In this document: positions 22,239-31,939 of the stretch, piece after piece
Layout: every line of letters begins with the position of its first letter
Position numbering within the stretch: position 1 is the first letter of the stretch
Assembly (NCBI RefSeq): GCF_036231945.1
Contig: NZ_CP109599.1
Coordinates: 2,698,501 to 2,762,500, forward strand
DNA: 64,000 nt
Reading direction: 5' to 3'
DNA from: Streptomyces sp. NBC_01429
GTDB lineage: Bacteria > Actinomycetota > Actinomycetes > Streptomycetales > Streptomycetaceae
The notes under the pieces: generated by a model
What the model was told of the DNA's origin: nothing
Databases searched by the model: none
What the model saw: only the letters and a program-made list of their open reading frames with translations
Made by a program: the position numbers and the translations under genes

Positions 22239-23888
22239 TCAGCTGGTGCTGCCGGTCACCGCCACCATGGTGGCCGTCCCCGGGTAGCCGGTGGGCTCCT
22301 CGGTGGCGTCCCACTTGCCGTTGGCGTGGCGCAGTGTGTGCTTGATCCGTCCGTCCGCCGTGAGGACGGCGGCCTGGAACTCGCCCTCCACGGCAGCCGC
22401 GTCCACGCTGACGGCGGGCTGGTGGGCGCCCAGCTTGCCGCTGAGGCTGCCGAAAGCACTCCAACTGCCGCTGTCAGCACGGATCGCGTGCTTGATCTCA
22501 CCCGTGGGGCTGGAGAGAACGATCTGGAGATCGCCGCCGATACCGGCGAAGGCCATACCGTTGACGGAGTCCAGCCCGGTGGGCAGATTGCTCACCCGGC
22601 CCCAGCCGGTCCAGGTGCCGTCCGCGTTCCGGAGGCCGTGGTACGCCTTCTTGTCGGCGACGACACCGATATGGGTCAGGCCGCCCGAGGTCCCCGAGAC
22701 GGTGACCTCCGTGGCGTTGCCGAGGGCGCCGAGCTTCGTGGTCACATTGCCCCAGATGCTCCACTTCTCGTCCGCGTCCTGGGTGGCGTGGTAGACGTTG
22801 CCGCCCGACAGGGCGACCAGGGCCAGCCCCTTGCCCGTCGAGGTGACCGCGATCCGCGATGTCACCCCGGGGAGCACGCCGATCTCCTTCGTGATGTCCC
22901 GGAACGCCTCCCAGCCGCCGGTGGCGCGGCGGTTGGCCTGGTAGATCCGTCCGTCCCCGCCGAGGGCGAACACGTAGTTCTTGCCCGAGATGGCGGCGTC
23001 GGCGGCGTACGACACGTCCGTGACCGTACCGGCGACCTTCTGCACGTCGCCGAAGCCCGTCCAGTCCCCGTTGCTGTCGCGGATCGAGTGGTAGATCCCG
23101 CTGCTGGTCCTGGTCACCATCTGGAGCTTCCAGGCGGTGAGGGTGGAGGCGGTGGAGTCCTTGATCCACGTACGGATGTCGTCGACACGGCCGGCCACCG
23201 CGCCGGTCCGCGTCTCGTCCGAGCCGAGGCACCCGCCCTGCCACGACCTGCTGGCGACGGCGACCAGCTCCAGCCGGCCGTCGTTCTCCCGGAACGTGGG
23301 CGCTCCGGTGTCGCCCTTGCAGACCGGGGTGCCGTCGATGCCGACGGTGGTCTCCTGGACCGTACCGGCGGTGAAGGACGCGCCGTGCAGGCGGTCGGGC
23401 ACCCAGGTGTCCTTGGTACGGCCGTATCCGGCGCCCTTGAGGGCCTCGCCCTCGACGGGCGCGGTGGTCGCGGGGTGCAGCAGGGGGACACCGTGCACCG
23501 GGGTGGCGAGCTTGGCCACCACGAGGTCGCGGTCCTGGCGGGGCACCAGGTACGTGATCTCCCGTACCTCCCCGGTCGTACCGGTGAGGTCGGTGCGGCC
23601 GATGGTCGCGGTGCTCTTGCGGGCCGGGGCTCCGGCGGCGAGGGTCCCCGCCTTGGCGGGATCGTCCACGAAGCAGCTCGCGGCGGTGATCAGCCACTGG
23701 TTGTTGAGAAGCGCGCCCGAGCAGGCCCGTACGCCACCGATGTCGATCTTCGCGGTGAAGGCGTAGGCGCTGTTCGCCACCGGATCACCGGCGATCGCCT
23801 GGGCGGGCGCGATCGTGAGCGTGCAGGCGGCGGCCATGGCGGCCAGCAGCGATATTCCGCGCGCCCTTCGGGAAGGTCTCAAAGACAC
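22239..23888 (-). CDS. Secreted trypsin-fold protein with degenerate catalytic triad and C-terminal lectin-like repeats
   Basis: 549 residues. Signal peptide 1-33 (APAQAIA). Residues 38-240 have a chymotrypsin fold. The region normally TAAHC reads TAASC (Ser71 in place of His), the Asp is kept in DRDLVV (Asp121), and the GDSGGP motif reads GDTGAP (Thr194 in place of Ser). Two of three catalytic residues are therefore lost, and proteolysis is unlikely. Residues 250-545 contain about five repeats ending in W-x-x-W/F-G patterns (GDWTGFGDV, GGWEAFRDI, KWSIWGNV, TWTGWGRV, SWSAFGSL), like PLL/tachylectin-type beta-propeller blades. A binding or scaffold role outside the cell is more likely than catalysis. 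Confidence 0.85.
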   Translation of the reverse strand: MSLRPSRRARGISLLAAMAAACTLTIAPAQAIAGDPVANSAYAFTAKIDIGGVRACSGALLNNQWLITAASCFVDDPAKAGTLAAGAPARKSTATIGRTDLTGTTGEVREITYLVPRQDRDLVVAKLATPVHGVPLLHPATTAPVEGEALKGAGYGRTKDTWVPDRLHGASFTAGTVQETTVGIDGTPVCKGDTGAPTFRENDGRLELVAVASRSWQGGCLGSDETRTGAVAGRVDDIRTWIKDSTASTLTAWKLQMVTRTSSGIYHSIRDSNGDWTGFGDVQKVAGTVTDVSYAADAAISGKNYVFALGGDGRIYQANRRATGGWEAFRDITKEIGVLPGVTSRIAVTSTGKGLALVALSGGNVYHATQDADEKWSIWGNVTTKLGALGNATEVTVSGTSGGLTHIGVVADKKAYHGLRNADGTWTGWGRVSNLPTGLDSVNGMAFAGIGGDLQIVLSSPTGEIKHAIRADSGSWSAFGSLSGKLGAHQPAVSVDAAAVEGEFQAAVLTADGRIKHTLRHANGKWDATEEPTGYPGTATMVAVTGSTS

Positions 23889-24123
23889 GTGTCATCCTCG
23901 TCAAAATCGACTTCGAAAAAGGAGGTGAAGGTATACAAGGGGAAGAGAACTGAGCCTCGGTCAGAGACCTGCGGGACCGGGCGGGACCGGGCGGGACCGG
24001 GCGGGAGCAGGCAGGACCTGGGGCGGGACCAGGCGGGACCTGACAGTCCGGACGGGCCGAACGGCACCGGCCGCTACGGGACGGCACCGGGCGGAACGCG
24101 GGCCCGCGAACGCCGGCCCGTCG

Positions 24124-24678
24124 CTACTTGGACGACCTGATCTCCACGAGCATGTACGCACGGCCCTGGTCGTCCGCGCTCTCGCCGACGGGAGTCCAGG
24201 CGTTCTTGTCGACGTCGAAGGTCTTCTTCTCGGCATCGACCGTCATGTCGACCTCGGTCTTGTAGTCGTTGCCCCGCACCGCGTAGACGGACGGGATCTC
24301 CAGGGTCAGCCAGCCCGAGTTGCCGACGACCTGGAAGCAGATCTTCTCCTTGCTCCGGGCCCAGATCTCCAGCAGGCCGGTGCCGCTCGCGCAGTCGGCG
24401 AGCGTGATGTGGCCGTCACCGCGCTTGAGGAGGATGTTCCGCTCCGCCAGGATCTTGTCGGCGCCGGGGTAGCTGAAGTCCTCCACCGCGTAGCCGGGAG
24501 CCTCGTCCGCCACGGACGCGACCGTCCCGGGCCCCGCCCCCGGCCCGGCGGCCTGCGCGCCGGGCACGGCGCTCGCCACCCCGAACCACGCCAGGGCCCC
24601 CGCGGTCACCGCCGCCAGAGTGGTGCCCACGAGTCTTTTCCGATGAGACCTTGCCTGCGTTACGACGCGTGCCTTCAC
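24124..24678 (-). CDS. Secreted protein of unknown function
   Basis: 184 residues from GTG 24678 (GAGGAAC upstream); an upstream in-frame ATG would add an unlikely 15 residues. The signal peptide is Arg/Lys-rich then LVGTTLAAVTAGALAWFGVASAVPGAQAA. The mature region has a single pair of cysteines (ADCASG and KICFQV) and beta-rich sequence ending MLVEIRSSK. Monocistronic, with an inverted repeat upstream. I do not recognise the family. Confidence 0.75.
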   Translation of the reverse strand: MKARVVTQARSHRKRLVGTTLAAVTAGALAWFGVASAVPGAQAAGPGAGPGTVASVADEAPGYAVEDFSYPGADKILAERNILLKRGDGHITLADCASGTGLLEIWARSKEKICFQVVGNSGWLTLEIPSVYAVRGNDYKTEVDMTVDAEKKTFDVDKNAWTPVGESADDQGRAYMLVEIRSSK

Positions 24679-24769
24679 TGCGTTCCTCACTTCTCGGCTC
24701 CGGGCGGGCGAGCCGGAGCACATTTACACGCAGACGCGAGGGCAGCCGAAATGATCGCACAGTCCCCCG

Positions 24770-24805
24770 TTTCCGGCAATGGAATAGACGCCCACTTGCC
24801 GGAAA
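24770..24805. promoter_or_regulatory. Inverted repeat upstream of the secreted-protein gene
   Basis: TTTCCGGCAA and TTGCCGGAAA, perfect 10-bp arms separated by 16 nt, lie 92 to 127 nt before the GTG at 24678. This is an operator-like spacing of two half-sites. Confidence 0.45.
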
Positions 24806-25287
24806 ACTGCTCGAATCCTTTTTATGTAACCCCGCGCACCCGACCCTGTCCACTTCGTGAACTCTTACAAATAGGGCGGGCGCCGGATTGCGCACGTGAC
24901 CTCGATCACTTCGGCCGAAGGTTGTACGGAATTCGATGAAGAAGCGATAACGAACCACGGAGAAGGTCCGCCCGGATTACCCCGGCCGGGCAACATCGAC
25001 CGATCAGAACAAGCCAACAGGGGTCACGGATTGGCCATGAAGCGACTGTGAAATTCGTGCACCGCGAGCAAGGATCGGGGCTTCTCCCGCCGGTCTCCCG
25101 ATCGGCGGGACATGGCACGGGTGCGTGATCGCCCCGTGCGGCCACAGGGTCTGATCGGCAGTGAAAAACGGGGGAAACATGCAGATGAGGCGGTGTGATG
25201 AGCCCGCGTGGGCGGCAGCGGTGACTGCGGCCGGCAACGCGCGGGGGCACGTTCCCGGGACACGGTGATTCTTCTTCCGGGACACGT

Positions 25288-25536
25288 CGTTCCCGGCACG
25301 TTCCCGGCACGTTCGCGGCGCGTTCCCGGCGCGCGATGAGCTTGTCCGTCCCGTAGCCGAGTGGTCGGGGGCTCGGTGACCGGCCTCCCGGCCGGTCGGG
25401 AGGCGGCCGATACGGAAACACCTCCGTACGCCTCGCTCCGACCGCCGTCGAACATGGCTGGACTCGACGCGACGCATTCCCGCGTTCTTTCCGCGTTCTT
25501 TCCGTGCTCTTCCCCGCGTTCTTTCCGCACTCTTTC
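25288..25536. repeat. Two clusters of 11-bp tandem repeats in a gene-free leader
   Basis: Four CGTTCCCGGCR-type units run at 25288-25331, and about five CGCGTTCTTTC-type units at 25481-25536. The 937-nt interval 24679-25615 has no convincing gene. It contains these repeats, the inverted repeat at 24770 and the leader of the toxin gene. Confidence 0.8.
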
Positions 25537-25615
25537 CCTCTGACATCGCCCGCGCCCCTTCGACGGGCGCGATTTCCGGCGGCGTGGCGACACGCGCATT
25601 CAAGGGAGTAATGCA

Positions 25616-28600
25616 TTGAAAGTCAGTTTGCGAGGCTTGCCGGGATGGCGTGGCCTGGTGGCCACACTGATAGCCCTGGTGATGGTTCTGGGAATCGATC
25701 CGCGCCCTGCGTCGGCAGCCGACGATCCGCCGGAATACGAAAGATCCGACGTTCTCCTGGAATGGGAATACGGTGGCCCGGGGGTACAGCGGGCGGCCGA
25801 GGCGGCCCTGCTGGGGTCGGACGACGACATCCAGACGTTCATGGATGAGGAGCTGCCGGCCATCCAGGTGGAGGACCTGCGGGTCGAGGTGGCGCAGCTC
25901 ATGGCCGCGGGCGGTCCGGGCGTGCGGGACGCGGCGAACGTCGCCCTGGGCGGGGGTGAGGAGCAGCTGCACGACTTCCTGGACAGCGCCTTCCTCCCGG
26001 CGTACGAGGAGGATCTGCGCGTTCAGGTGGCGCAGATCCTGGCCTTCGGTGGTCCGGGCGTGAAGAAGGCGGCCGGCAAGGCGCTGGACGGCACGGCGGC
26101 CGACTGGAAGGCGTTCGTCACGAAGGGCCAGCACGCGGCGCGGGACGACGACAACCGGGTGCAGGTCGGCCAGTTGTTGGTCTCGGGCGGCCCGAATGTG
26201 AAGAAGCTGGCGGGCCAGGCCCTGGACGGCACGGCCGAGGACATCCAGGAGTTCCTGGACCACGGGTGGCAGGTCGCCGCCGCGCGTGACCAGGAGACGC
26301 TCACCATCACCGAGCTGGCCCAACTCGCCGACCAGGCGCAGAAGCAGGCGGCCGAGCTGACCGAGACCGCCAAGGAAGAGGCGGCGAAGGCGGAGAAGGC
26401 CACCCAGGCGGCCAAGAAGGCGGCGCAGGTCGCGGCCCAGGAGGCCCTGGCTGCCAAGGAGTCGGCGGGCAGGGCGGGGGCGGCCGCGTCCCGTGCGGCG
26501 GCCGCCGCCGACCGGGCGGCCCAGGCGGCCCGTACGGCGGTGTCCGCGGCAGCGGCCGCGAACGCGACGGCACGGGCTGCCGCTACCGCGGCGGCCCAGG
26601 CGGCCTACGCCGCGAGCCGGGCGGGGAACGCGGCGGCCGCGGCCAGGTCGGCGGCCGGCGCCGCGGCCGGCGACGCCTCGCGGGCCAAGCAGGCCCGGGA
26701 GGCCGCGCAGAAGGCCCGCGACGCGGCCAAGGGCGCGCGGAAGGCGGCGGACGCCGCCGACCAGGCGGGCATCGCCGCCGACGGAGCCGCGAAGGCGGCC
26801 AGCGCCGCGGCCAGCGCGGGTGTCAACGCGGCGGCGGCGGCGTCTGCGGCGGCCGACGCGAGTCGCTGGGCCGGCCAGGCGGGTGCCAAGGGTGACGAGG
26901 CCGCCGCGGCGGCGGCCCGGGCGAAGCGCCTCGCCGATCAGGCCACGCGGGCGGCGGGCGTCGCGCAGTCCAACGCCAAGCAGGCCGGCACGGCAGCCCG
27001 GCAGTCGCGCGACGCGGCCAACGACGCCGCCAAGCACGCCGAGGCAGCGGCGACCGCGGCGGACAAGGCCGCCGACGAGGCGGGCAAGGCGGTGGACGCC
27101 GCCAAGGAGTCGGCCCTCGCGGCGAACGCGGCCACCGACGCCGCGAACAGCGCGCTGACGGCGGCCGAGCGGGCGTCGGACGTGGCGGAACTGGCCCGCA
27201 AGGCCGACGCCGAGCGGCTGACCCAGCAGCAGGACGAGGCGGTTCTGGCGGCGGAGGAAGCGGACCGGGCCCACACGGCCCAGGTGGCCACCGCCCAGTG
27301 GGAGATCGGCCGCCTCCAGCGGCTCAGCTCCGAGACACTGCGACTGGTGAAGGAGGCGGCGGAGGCGTCCGACCCGGCGGTCACGACCGCCAAGGGGCGG
27401 CAGGCCGCGGTCAACCTGCTGCGAAGCGGCGGGACATGGGTACGGGAGGCCGCCGAGGACGCTCTGACGGGCACGTCCGCCGACGTGGGCGAGTTCGCGC
27501 GCACCAGGCTGACGCTGGCCATGGAGCAGGACGACCGGGCCAGTGTGGCGCACATCGCCGCGACCACCGAGATCCCCGCGCAGCAGCAGGCCGCCCTGGA
27601 CGTACTGGACCAGCCGATCGGCCAGGTACGCGAGTGGCTGCGCACCCGGGCCTACCCGGGCAAGGCGGACGACGACCGGATCGCCGTCGCCAGGATCGCG
27701 ACCACGGGCGGTCCGGGCGTACGGGCCGCCGCCGGGAAGGCGCTGGACGGTACGGCGGCCGACCTGGCGTACTTCCTGGAGGTCGGGCAGGGCGAGGCGC
27801 GCGAGGACGACGATCGCGTGGCGGTCGCCGAGGCTCTCGCCCGCGGGGGTCCCGAGGTCCAGGCCGCGGCGCAGGCCGCGCTCTCGGGTCCGCCGGCCGG
27901 ACTGCGCCCCTTCCTGGAGATCGGTCTGCACAGGGCGCGTCAGCGTGATGCCAACGCGGCCGCCCATGTCGCCGAGATCAGCGTCCTGATCCAGGCCGCC
28001 TACAAGTCGGCGGCGCTGGCCCGCAAGAACGCGGCCGAGGCGCAGAAGGTGGCGGCGGAGGCGGGCAAGAACGCCGCCGCGGCCGTCGAGTGGGCGAACA
28101 AGGCCAAGGCGTCGGCCGACCAGGCGAACACGTACGCCGTGCAGGCCGACAAGTCCGCCGACCAGGCGGCCGAGTCCGCGGCGAAGGCCGCCGAGTCCGC
28201 GCGGACGGCCCGGAACGCGGCGGCGTCGGCGCGGCAGGACGCGCAGTCGGCGGCCCGCTCGGCGGAACGCGCCCAGCACTCCGCCGCCGTCGCCTTCAAC
28301 TATTCCGTCGCGGCGAACAACTCGGCCTTCCAGGCGAGTGTTTCCGCCCAGGCGGCGGGCGAGGACGCGGCCGCGGCCGCCAAGGCGTCGACCGAGGCCC
28401 TGAAGATCGCCGCCGACAGACTGGTCGCGGAGCTGAAGGCGCAGATCCAGGAGGAGGCCAAGGAGACCAGCAAGCCGCTCTCCGACGCTGAGCTCCGTAA
28501 AGCGCTGGAGAAGCGGCTGGTCACGTACCGGCAGAATCTCCTACAGGACGGGAACCTCAAGCCGGGTGAGACGCTGCTGGTCTGCGGTGGTGACGGGGCC

Positions 28601-29140
28601 GGCGGCATGGCGTGCATCACCAGCACCTATCTCGACCGCCTGATCGCCTGGTACGTGGGCGCCGACGAGATCGAGGACTGCCTTCAGAACAAGAAGCCCT
28701 CGTGCCTCGCGGGCCTCGCGCTCAACGCTCTCAAGCTCAAGATCCTCAAGAAGACATGCGTGAAGAGCGGCTTCGCGCTGGTTCGCCGCGCGGGTTGCCC
28801 CATCGGTTTCACGGACGACACGGTCGCGGACGCCTTCACGGGGATGAACAAGGGGGGAGGCCACGCCGTCCGGCACCTGATCAAGGACGGGCTGATCCCC
28901 AACAAGGGAAGCGTCGCCACCCAGGTCAAGTACTTCCAGGAGAACTTCTCCAAGGTGCTGACGTCGCCGGAAAAGACGTTCGACTGGAAGATCGGCGGCA
29001 CTCAGGCCAAGGGATTCGCCAAGAAAGTCGACGGCAAGGTGGTCGTGCTGTTCGTGGCGAAGGAAGGACCGTATCAGGGTAAGATCCTTTCTTCGATGAT
29101 GCCCGGAGCCAAGAACATGACGAAGTGGGGCCTCTGGTGA
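25616..29140 (+). CDS. Giant secreted ALF-repeat polymorphic toxin
   Basis: 1174 residues from TTG 25616 (GGGAG 8 nt upstream; the ATG at 25611 is out of frame). The signal peptide ends near RPASA. ALF-type repeats (WEYGGPGVQRAAEAALLG and similar, with [GS]GGPGV[KR]xAAxxAL) fill about 48-230 and 610-790. Two very long Ala-rich coiled coils occupy 240-540 and 800-950. A Cys-containing pretoxin region follows at about 980-1075. The tip (1077-1174) has GGGHAVRHLIKDG, FDWKIGG and KVVVLFVAKEG, a compact alpha/beta RNase-like layout resembling BECR-fold tips with a catalytic His. The toxic role is inferred from architecture and the coupled downstream gene. Confidence 0.82.
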   Translation: MKVSLRGLPGWRGLVATLIALVMVLGIDPRPASAADDPPEYERSDVLLEWEYGGPGVQRAAEAALLGSDDDIQTFMDEELPAIQVEDLRVEVAQLMAAGGPGVRDAANVALGGGEEQLHDFLDSAFLPAYEEDLRVQVAQILAFGGPGVKKAAGKALDGTAADWKAFVTKGQHAARDDDNRVQVGQLLVSGGPNVKKLAGQALDGTAEDIQEFLDHGWQVAAARDQETLTITELAQLADQAQKQAAELTETAKEEAAKAEKATQAAKKAAQVAAQEALAAKESAGRAGAAASRAAAAADRAAQAARTAVSAAAAANATARAAATAAAQAAYAASRAGNAAAAARSAAGAAAGDASRAKQAREAAQKARDAAKGARKAADAADQAGIAADGAAKAASAAASAGVNAAAAASAAADASRWAGQAGAKGDEAAAAAARAKRLADQATRAAGVAQSNAKQAGTAARQSRDAANDAAKHAEAAATAADKAADEAGKAVDAAKESALAANAATDAANSALTAAERASDVAELARKADAERLTQQQDEAVLAAEEADRAHTAQVATAQWEIGRLQRLSSETLRLVKEAAEASDPAVTTAKGRQAAVNLLRSGGTWVREAAEDALTGTSADVGEFARTRLTLAMEQDDRASVAHIAATTEIPAQQQAALDVLDQPIGQVREWLRTRAYPGKADDDRIAVARIATTGGPGVRAAAGKALDGTAADLAYFLEVGQGEAREDDDRVAVAEALARGGPEVQAAAQAALSGPPAGLRPFLEIGLHRARQRDANAAAHVAEISVLIQAAYKSAALARKNAAEAQKVAAEAGKNAAAAVEWANKAKASADQANTYAVQADKSADQAAESAAKAAESARTARNAAASARQDAQSAARSAERAQHSAAVAFNYSVAANNSAFQASVSAQAAGEDAAAAAKASTEALKIAADRLVAELKAQIQEEAKETSKPLSDAELRKALEKRLVTYRQNLLQDGNLKPGETLLVCGGDGAGGMACITSTYLDRLIAWYVGADEIEDCLQNKKPSCLAGLALNALKLKILKKTCVKSGFALVRRAGCPIGFTDDTVADAFTGMNKGGGHAVRHLIKDGLIPNKGSVATQVKYFQENFSKVLTSPEKTFDWKIGGTQAKGFAKKVDGKVVVLFVAKEGPYQGKILSSMMPGAKNMTKWGLW

Positions 29141-29616
29141 GTTCTCTCAAGGAAGCCATCTGCTGGAGTGGTCCCGCTGTCGTCATTCTCTTCACGCTCG
29201 GGCGGGCCGAATCCTCCCTGCTGGAGAGCGAATTCGAGACGCCCGGCATGCGCCCGGACGAGGTCGAACGCTTCCCCGTCTCCGCCGAGGAGGGCGGCCG
29301 TCAGGCGGTCGTCCGGGAGTACGATCTCACCTTCCAGGACGCCGACCAGGATTTCGCGCCCTACTTGCGGACGTGCTTGCGTAAAGCGTCCGCGCACGCG
29401 GAGGGAATCGCCTGGCTGGCGTTCGAGGGGGCGTTCCATTTCGATCATCTCTTCACGGAAGATGTCGCGGACCAGATTTACGGGTACCGCGTTCCGGGGG
29501 GCGATCCCGTGGTCGCCTGGGATTCCGCGATCTTGAAGAGTGACGGCTGGAAACAGGAGATCGGGGAAGTGCGATCCGTTCTGGACAGCGCCTTCCCGAT
29601 GGACCCCGGGCGCTGA
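29137..29616 (+). CDS. Probable immunity protein for the ALF-repeat toxin
   Basis: 159 residues from GTG 29137, overlapping the toxin stop (GTGA), so translation is coupled. The protein is acidic and soluble, lacks a signal peptide and has a pattern typical of small immunity proteins (EYDLTFQDADQDFAPYLRTCL, AIAWLAFEGAFHFDHLF-like core). It has no recognised family. Position directly after a C-terminal toxin tip is the main evidence for function. Confidence 0.72.
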   Translation: MSSLKEAICWSGPAVVILFTLGRAESSLLESEFETPGMRPDEVERFPVSAEEGGRQAVVREYDLTFQDADQDFAPYLRTCLRKASAHAEGIAWLAFEGAFHFDHLFTEDVADQIYGYRVPGGDPVVAWDSAILKSDGWKQEIGEVRSVLDSAFPMDPGR

Positions 29617-29704
29617 TCCCCGGGCGTCGGGCTACCGGGCGCTGAGCTGCCGAGTGCCGAGCTACCGGGCGCTGACTCCCCGGACCGACCCGCCGTCAGC
29701 GGCG

Positions 29705-29738
29705 GTGCCCCCGGAGCCTCAACAGGCTCCGGGGGCAC
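29705..29738. terminator. Bidirectional hairpin terminator
   Basis: Perfect 15-bp arms GTGCCCCCGGAGCCT and complement with loop CAAC lie between the immunity gene and the convergent PEP carboxykinase gene. Confidence 0.85.
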
Positions 29739-29761
29739 GCTGTTTCGTGGTGGAGGGGTCG

Positions 29762-31597
29762 TCAGCCCAGGCGCTCGACCAGCGCGTGGTACTCGTCCCA
29801 CAGCTCCTTCGGCGTGTGGTCGCCGAAGGTGTTGAGGTGCGCGGGCACGAGCGCCGCCTCCTCGCGCCAGACCTCCTTGTCGACGGAGAGCAGGAGGTCG
29901 AGTGCGGAGTCGGACAGCGCCAGGCCGTTCGTGTCCAGGGACTCCTTCGTCGGCAGGATGCCGATCGGGGTCTCGACGCCGTCCGCCGTGCCGTCCAGCC
30001 GCTCCACGATCCACTTCAGGACGCGGCCGTTCTCGCCGAAGCCGGGCCAGACGAAGTCGCCCGCCCCGTCCTTGCGGAACCAGTTGACGTAGTAGATCTT
30101 CGGCAGCTTCGACTGCTGCTTGTCGGCGCCGACCTTGACCCAGTGCGCCATGTAGTCGCCCATGTTGTAGCCGCAGAAGGGCAGCATGGCGAACGGGTCG
30201 CGGCGCAGCTCACCGACCTTGCCCTCGGCCGCCGCCGTCTTCTCGGAGGCGACGTTGGCGCCGAGGAAGACACCGTGCTGCCAGTCGAAGGACTCGGTGA
30301 CCAGCGGTACGGCGGAGGCGCGGCGGCCACCGAAGAGGATCGCCGAGATCGGGACGCCCTTGGGGTCCTCCCACTCGGGTGCGATGATCGGGCACTGCCC
30401 GGCGGGCACGGTGAAGCGGGCGTTGGGGTGGGCGGCGGGCGTGCCGGACTCCGGGGTCCAGTCGTTGCCCTTCCAGTCGGTGAGGTGCGCGGGCGGCTCC
30501 TCGGTCATGCCCTCCCACCAGACGTCGCCGTCGTCGGTGAGCGCCACGTTGGTGAAGACCGAGTTGCCCCACATGGTCTTCATCGCGTTGGCGTTGGTGT
30601 GCTCGCCGGTGCCGGGCGCGACGCCGAAGAAGCCCGCCTCCGGGTTGATCGCGTACAGCCGGCCGTCCGCGCCGAACCGCATCCAGGCGATGTCGTCCCC
30701 GATGGTCTCCACGGTCCAGCCGGAGATCGTCGGCTCCAGCATGGCGAGGTTGGTCTTGCCGCAGGCGGAGGGGAAGGCCGCCGCGACGTACTTCGCCTCC
30801 CCGCGGGGCGGGGTGAGCTTGAGGATCAGCATGTGCTCGGCGAGCCAGCCCTCGTCGCGCGCCATGACGGAGGCGATGCGCAGCGCGTAGCACTTCTTGC
30901 CCAGCAGCGCGTTGCCGCCGTAGCCGGAGCCGTACGACCAGATCTCGCGCGACTCGGGGAAGTGCGAGATGTACTTGGTGGAGTTGCAGGGCCACGGCAC
31001 GTCGGCCTCGCCGGGCGCGAGCGGCGCGCCCAGGGTGTGCACGGCCTTCACGAAGAAGCCGTCGGAGCCCAGTTCGTCGAGGACCGGCTGTCCCATGCGG
31101 GTCATGGTGCGCATGGAGGCGGCGACGTACGCGGAGTCGGTGATCTCGACGCCGATCGCGGAGAGCGGCGAGCCCAGCGGGCCCATGCAGAACGGGACCA
31201 CGTACATGGTCCGGCCGCGCATCGCGCCGCGGAAAATGCCCTGGTCACCGGCGAAGATGTCGCGCATCTCGGCCGGGGCCTTCCAGTGGTTGGTGGGGCC
31301 CGCGTCCTCCTCCTTCTCGGAGCAGATGAAGGTCCGGTCCTCGACGCGCGCCACGTCGGAGGGGTCGGAGGCTGCGTAGTACGAGTTCGGCCGCTTGACC
31401 GGATCGAGTTTGCGGAACGTGCCCTTGGCGACGAGCTCCCCGCACAGGCGCTCGTACTCGCTCTCGGACCCGTCGCACCAGACCACCCTGTCCGGCTGCG
31501 TGAGGGCGACGATCTCGTCCACCCAGGAGATCAGCTCCTGATGATCGGTGGGGAGGGGGCTGAACATGCTGGTGGGAGCCGCGTTTTCGCGCGCCAC
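29762..31597 (-). CDS. pckG: Phosphoenolpyruvate carboxykinase (GTP)
   Basis: 611 residues from GTG 31597 with AAGGAG 7 nt upstream; the frame extends 25 codons further but without homology. All GTP-PEPCK hallmarks are present: [10 protein letters not shown], the P-loop region [13 protein letters not shown], the metal and substrate region [12 protein letters not shown], and the C-terminal [17 protein letters not shown]. It converts oxaloacetate and GTP to PEP, CO2 and GDP at the entry of gluconeogenesis. It is transcribed alone. The length equals that of other actinobacterial enzymes. Confidence 0.97.
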   Translation of the reverse strand: MARENAAPTSMFSPLPTDHQELISWVDEIVALTQPDRVVWCDGSESEYERLCGELVAKGTFRKLDPVKRPNSYYAASDPSDVARVEDRTFICSEKEEDAGPTNHWKAPAEMRDIFAGDQGIFRGAMRGRTMYVVPFCMGPLGSPLSAIGVEITDSAYVAASMRTMTRMGQPVLDELGSDGFFVKAVHTLGAPLAPGEADVPWPCNSTKYISHFPESREIWSYGSGYGGNALLGKKCYALRIASVMARDEGWLAEHMLILKLTPPRGEAKYVAAAFPSACGKTNLAMLEPTISGWTVETIGDDIAWMRFGADGRLYAINPEAGFFGVAPGTGEHTNANAMKTMWGNSVFTNVALTDDGDVWWEGMTEEPPAHLTDWKGNDWTPESGTPAAHPNARFTVPAGQCPIIAPEWEDPKGVPISAILFGGRRASAVPLVTESFDWQHGVFLGANVASEKTAAAEGKVGELRRDPFAMLPFCGYNMGDYMAHWVKVGADKQQSKLPKIYYVNWFRKDGAGDFVWPGFGENGRVLKWIVERLDGTADGVETPIGILPTKESLDTNGLALSDSALDLLLSVDKEVWREEAALVPAHLNTFGDHTPKELWDEYHALVERLG

Positions 31598-31804
31598 GAT
31601 TGCTCCTTGATGAGGGTTTTGAGGTTGTCTGCCCCTTGGGGGCTGCGACCCGGATGCTTCGTAGCCGCTCATCCGGTGCCGACCGCACTCATTTGATCAT
31701 CCGACGGTAGCGCCCATCTGTCCAGAGGGCCGCACACGTGAGCATCGCCACTCGTCCGCCGGGCGTGGCGCGGCTCGTCCGCCGGGCACGGCGCCGCTCA
31801 TTCA

Positions 31805-31862
31805 CATGACGTGGCGTGGCTCATCCGCATGGTGTGGCGTGGCTCATCTACATGGCGTGGCG
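31805..31862. repeat. 23-bp tandem repeats upstream of trhA
   Basis: Two full units of CATGRYGTGGCGTGGCTCAT form (31805, 31828) and a partial third lie in the 342-nt gene-free interval between pckG and trhA. Confidence 0.8.
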
Positions 31863-31910
31863 CCGCGACTTCGCCGGGCGTAGCGCTACAACCGGCCGTA
31901 CCGAGACGTA

Positions 31911-31928
31911 ACCTACGGACCCGTAGGT
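31911..31928. promoter_or_regulatory. TetR-type operator candidate upstream of trhA
   Basis: ACCTACGG-AC-CCGTAGGT is a perfect palindrome 11 nt from the trhA start. ACCTAC...GTAGGT half-sites are common among TetR-family operators. The position would block both transcription and translation initiation. No TetR gene is nearby. Confidence 0.6.
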
Positions 31929-31939
31929 AGCATGAGCGC

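Noticed and set aside
25611..25619. ATG at 25611 as the start of the toxin gene.
   Set aside because: It is out of frame and ends after two codons; the TTG at 25616 keeps the signal peptide in frame with suitable spacing to GGGAG.
25004..28279. A 1091-codon minus-strand frame opposite the ALF-repeat toxin.
   Set aside because: It is an antisense shadow of the Ala-rich coiled coil (GCC/GCG codons read as Arg/Gly/Leu); no start context or homology.
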